NCBI GenBank assembly: GCA_023259875.1
Contig: JALRFL010000084.1
Coordinates: 1 to 6,536, forward strand
Length of the DNA: 6,536 nt
From: Alphaproteobacteria bacterium
GTDB taxonomy: Bacteria; Pseudomonadota; Alphaproteobacteria; Puniceispirillales; UBA1172
Direction: 5' to 3'
Below are positions 5,518 through 6,536 of this stretch, piece after piece. The notes below the pieces were generated by a model, which saw only the letters and a list, made by a program, of their open reading frames with translations, searched no databases and was not told the origin of the DNA. Both the position numbers and the translations under genes were made by a program. The stretch's first letter is position 1; each line of letters begins with the position of its first letter.

Positions 5518-6536
5518 AGTGGTCTTTTTCGGTTTTCAAAAACCCACGCGTTGCATAGATGGCTTCGGCAAGGCCACAGCGAATAATCGGGGTGCCAGCC
5601 GGAAACGCACTGGTCAAACGCGTAGGCAGGCGATTATCAAGCATCACAAAGACGCCGCGGTCGTTTTCACGCCGAATCAACCGACCAAAGGCTTGTCGCA
5701 GTTTCATCCGGGTCAGCCGATTGGTCCATGCCTCACGCCCAAACATCTCGGCTCGTGCCTTAAACAGCATATCTGGCCGTGGCCACGGCACCCGATCAAA
5801 AACAATCAACCGCAACGCTTCCCCCGGCACATCAATACCATCGCGAATTGCATCAGTACCCAAAAGGCAAGATTGCGGCTCAGAGCGGAAAATCTGAATG
5901 AGGGTGTTTAGGTTCATGGCATCCATATGCTGGGCATAAAGCGGTAACCCGGCTTCGGCCAGTTGCTGAGCCAAATTCGGATAAATGGCTTTGAGACGAT
6001 TAATGGCAGTAAATAAGCCTAACGCGCCCCCGCCTGATGCCATCATCAACATCGCCATCGCGGCGCTAGTCTGACGGGGGTCATTGCGATCACAATCTGT
6101 GACGATAAAAACCCGGGCTTGTTCCGCATAATCAAATGGTGACGGCACTGATACCATCTGCGCGGGATGATCCATATGGCTTGCCGCGGTGAGGCGGCTA
6201 GCATTAACCCATGCCGCCTCATCGGGCTGATCGCTTTGGATATCCAGCCGATCCGTCAAAGTCGCTGAAGTAATGACCACCCCCTTTGCTGGGGTCAGAA
6301 CATGATCATGAAATGGGCGTGAGGGATCAATCCAATGGCGGTGAATGCCCACATCGACATCTTCACCCATGCGGCGTGTCGCCTCCATCCAATCGACAAA
6401 GCCCTCAAGGCCGCCATCACCAATCCCATCAAGCAGGCTTATCCACGCTGCCAAAGGGCCAGACGCGCGCCGGATTAATCCGCGTGCCGCGCTCTCTAGC
6501 CGCTGGCGCGCCTCGGTGTCCAGGATATCGCTTTCA
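5516..6536 (-). CDS. dinG: ATP-dependent DNA helicase, DinG/Rad3 (XPD) family, C-terminal part
   Basis: This is the second RecA-like half of a superfamily 2 helicase; DinG proteins unwind 5'-3' and act on R-loops, D-loops and stalled forks. The frame stays open through the right edge, giving 339 visible codons, and there is no reason to start it at the TTG at 6454. In order: VVITSATL, with SATL at 6268-6257; GLFTAINRL (6019-5993), a motif IV-like strand; LLGTDAIRDGIDVPG (5866-5822), motif V; VFDRVPWPRPD just after it; and QAFGRLIRR (5695-5669), motif VI with the arginine fingers. Motif V reads RDGIDVPG where many DinG proteins have EGVDVPG, a mild variation. The Walker A and B motifs and any Fe-S cysteines lie outside the window, so DinG cannot be separated with certainty from YoaA-like relatives. 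It converges on groEL and ends inside the shared terminator. Confidence 0.88.
   Translation of the reverse strand, partial: ESDILDTEARQRLESAARGLIRRASGPLAAWISLLDGIGDGGLEGFVDWMEATRRMGEDVDVGIHRHWIDPSRPFHDHVLTPAKGVVITSATLTDRLDIQSDQPDEAAWVNASRLTAASHMDHPAQMVSVPSPFDYAEQARVFIVTDCDRNDPRQTSAAMAMLMMASGGGALGLFTAINRLKAIYPNLAQQLAEAGLPLYAQHMDAMNLNTLIQIFRSEPQSCLLGTDAIRDGIDVPGEALRLIVFDRVPWPRPDMLFKARAEMFGREAWTNRLTRMKLRQAFGRLIRRENDRGVFVMLDNRLPTRLTSAFPAGTPIIRCGLAEAIYATRGFLKTEKDH

Noticed and set aside
1..6536. Mobile element, CRISPR array, tRNA/rRNA or a new defence-like system
   Set aside because: I saw no transposase, terminal repeats, spaced direct repeats, tRNA or rRNA features, or unknown gene cluster. Nearly all sequence is accounted for by known core genes and their control sites.

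Overview
The window looks like ordinary chromosomal housekeeping DNA from an alphaproteobacterium. Four things suggest this: a COX15-like heme A synthase without cysteine pairs; a groESL operon with both a sigma-32-type promoter and a CIRCE operator; an aspartyl-tRNA synthetase with the non-discriminating histidine signature; and an arginine-tailed homocysteine S-methyltransferase end of the kind recalled from Rhodobacter-like Bmt proteins. Base composition looks balanced, near 50% GC by eye. A marine lineage such as SAR116 would fit, but that is a guess.

Layout, left to right. Bases 30-263 (+) encode the zinc-binding C-terminal end of a homocysteine S-methyltransferase, whose reading frame is broken close to the left edge. 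A 105-base gap holds an imperfect hairpin and a good ribosome binding site for aspS (369-2141, +), a complete aspartyl-tRNA synthetase. Convergent with aspS and only 13 bases away is ctaA (2155-3159, -), a heme A synthase for cytochrome oxidase assembly. The roughly 300-base gap between ctaA and groES holds the heat-shock promoter (3340-3368), the CIRCE element (3385-3411) and a repeat-rich groES leader. groES (3462-3749) and groEL (3809-5458) follow as a two-gene operon. It ends at a strong symmetrical terminator (5488-5517), which also covers the stop codon of a convergent DinG/Rad3-family helicase (5516 to the right edge, -, partial).

Functionally this is a set of core genes with little shared pathway logic: methionine synthesis, tRNA charging, respiratory heme maturation, protein folding and DNA repair. 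The only multi-gene unit is groES-groEL. I found no mobile element, CRISPR array, tRNA, rRNA or toxin-antitoxin module, and nothing that amounts to a new system. The points worth following up are the double heat-shock control with possible alternative leader folding, the predicted non-discriminating AspRS, the frame break at the left edge and the shared terminator.
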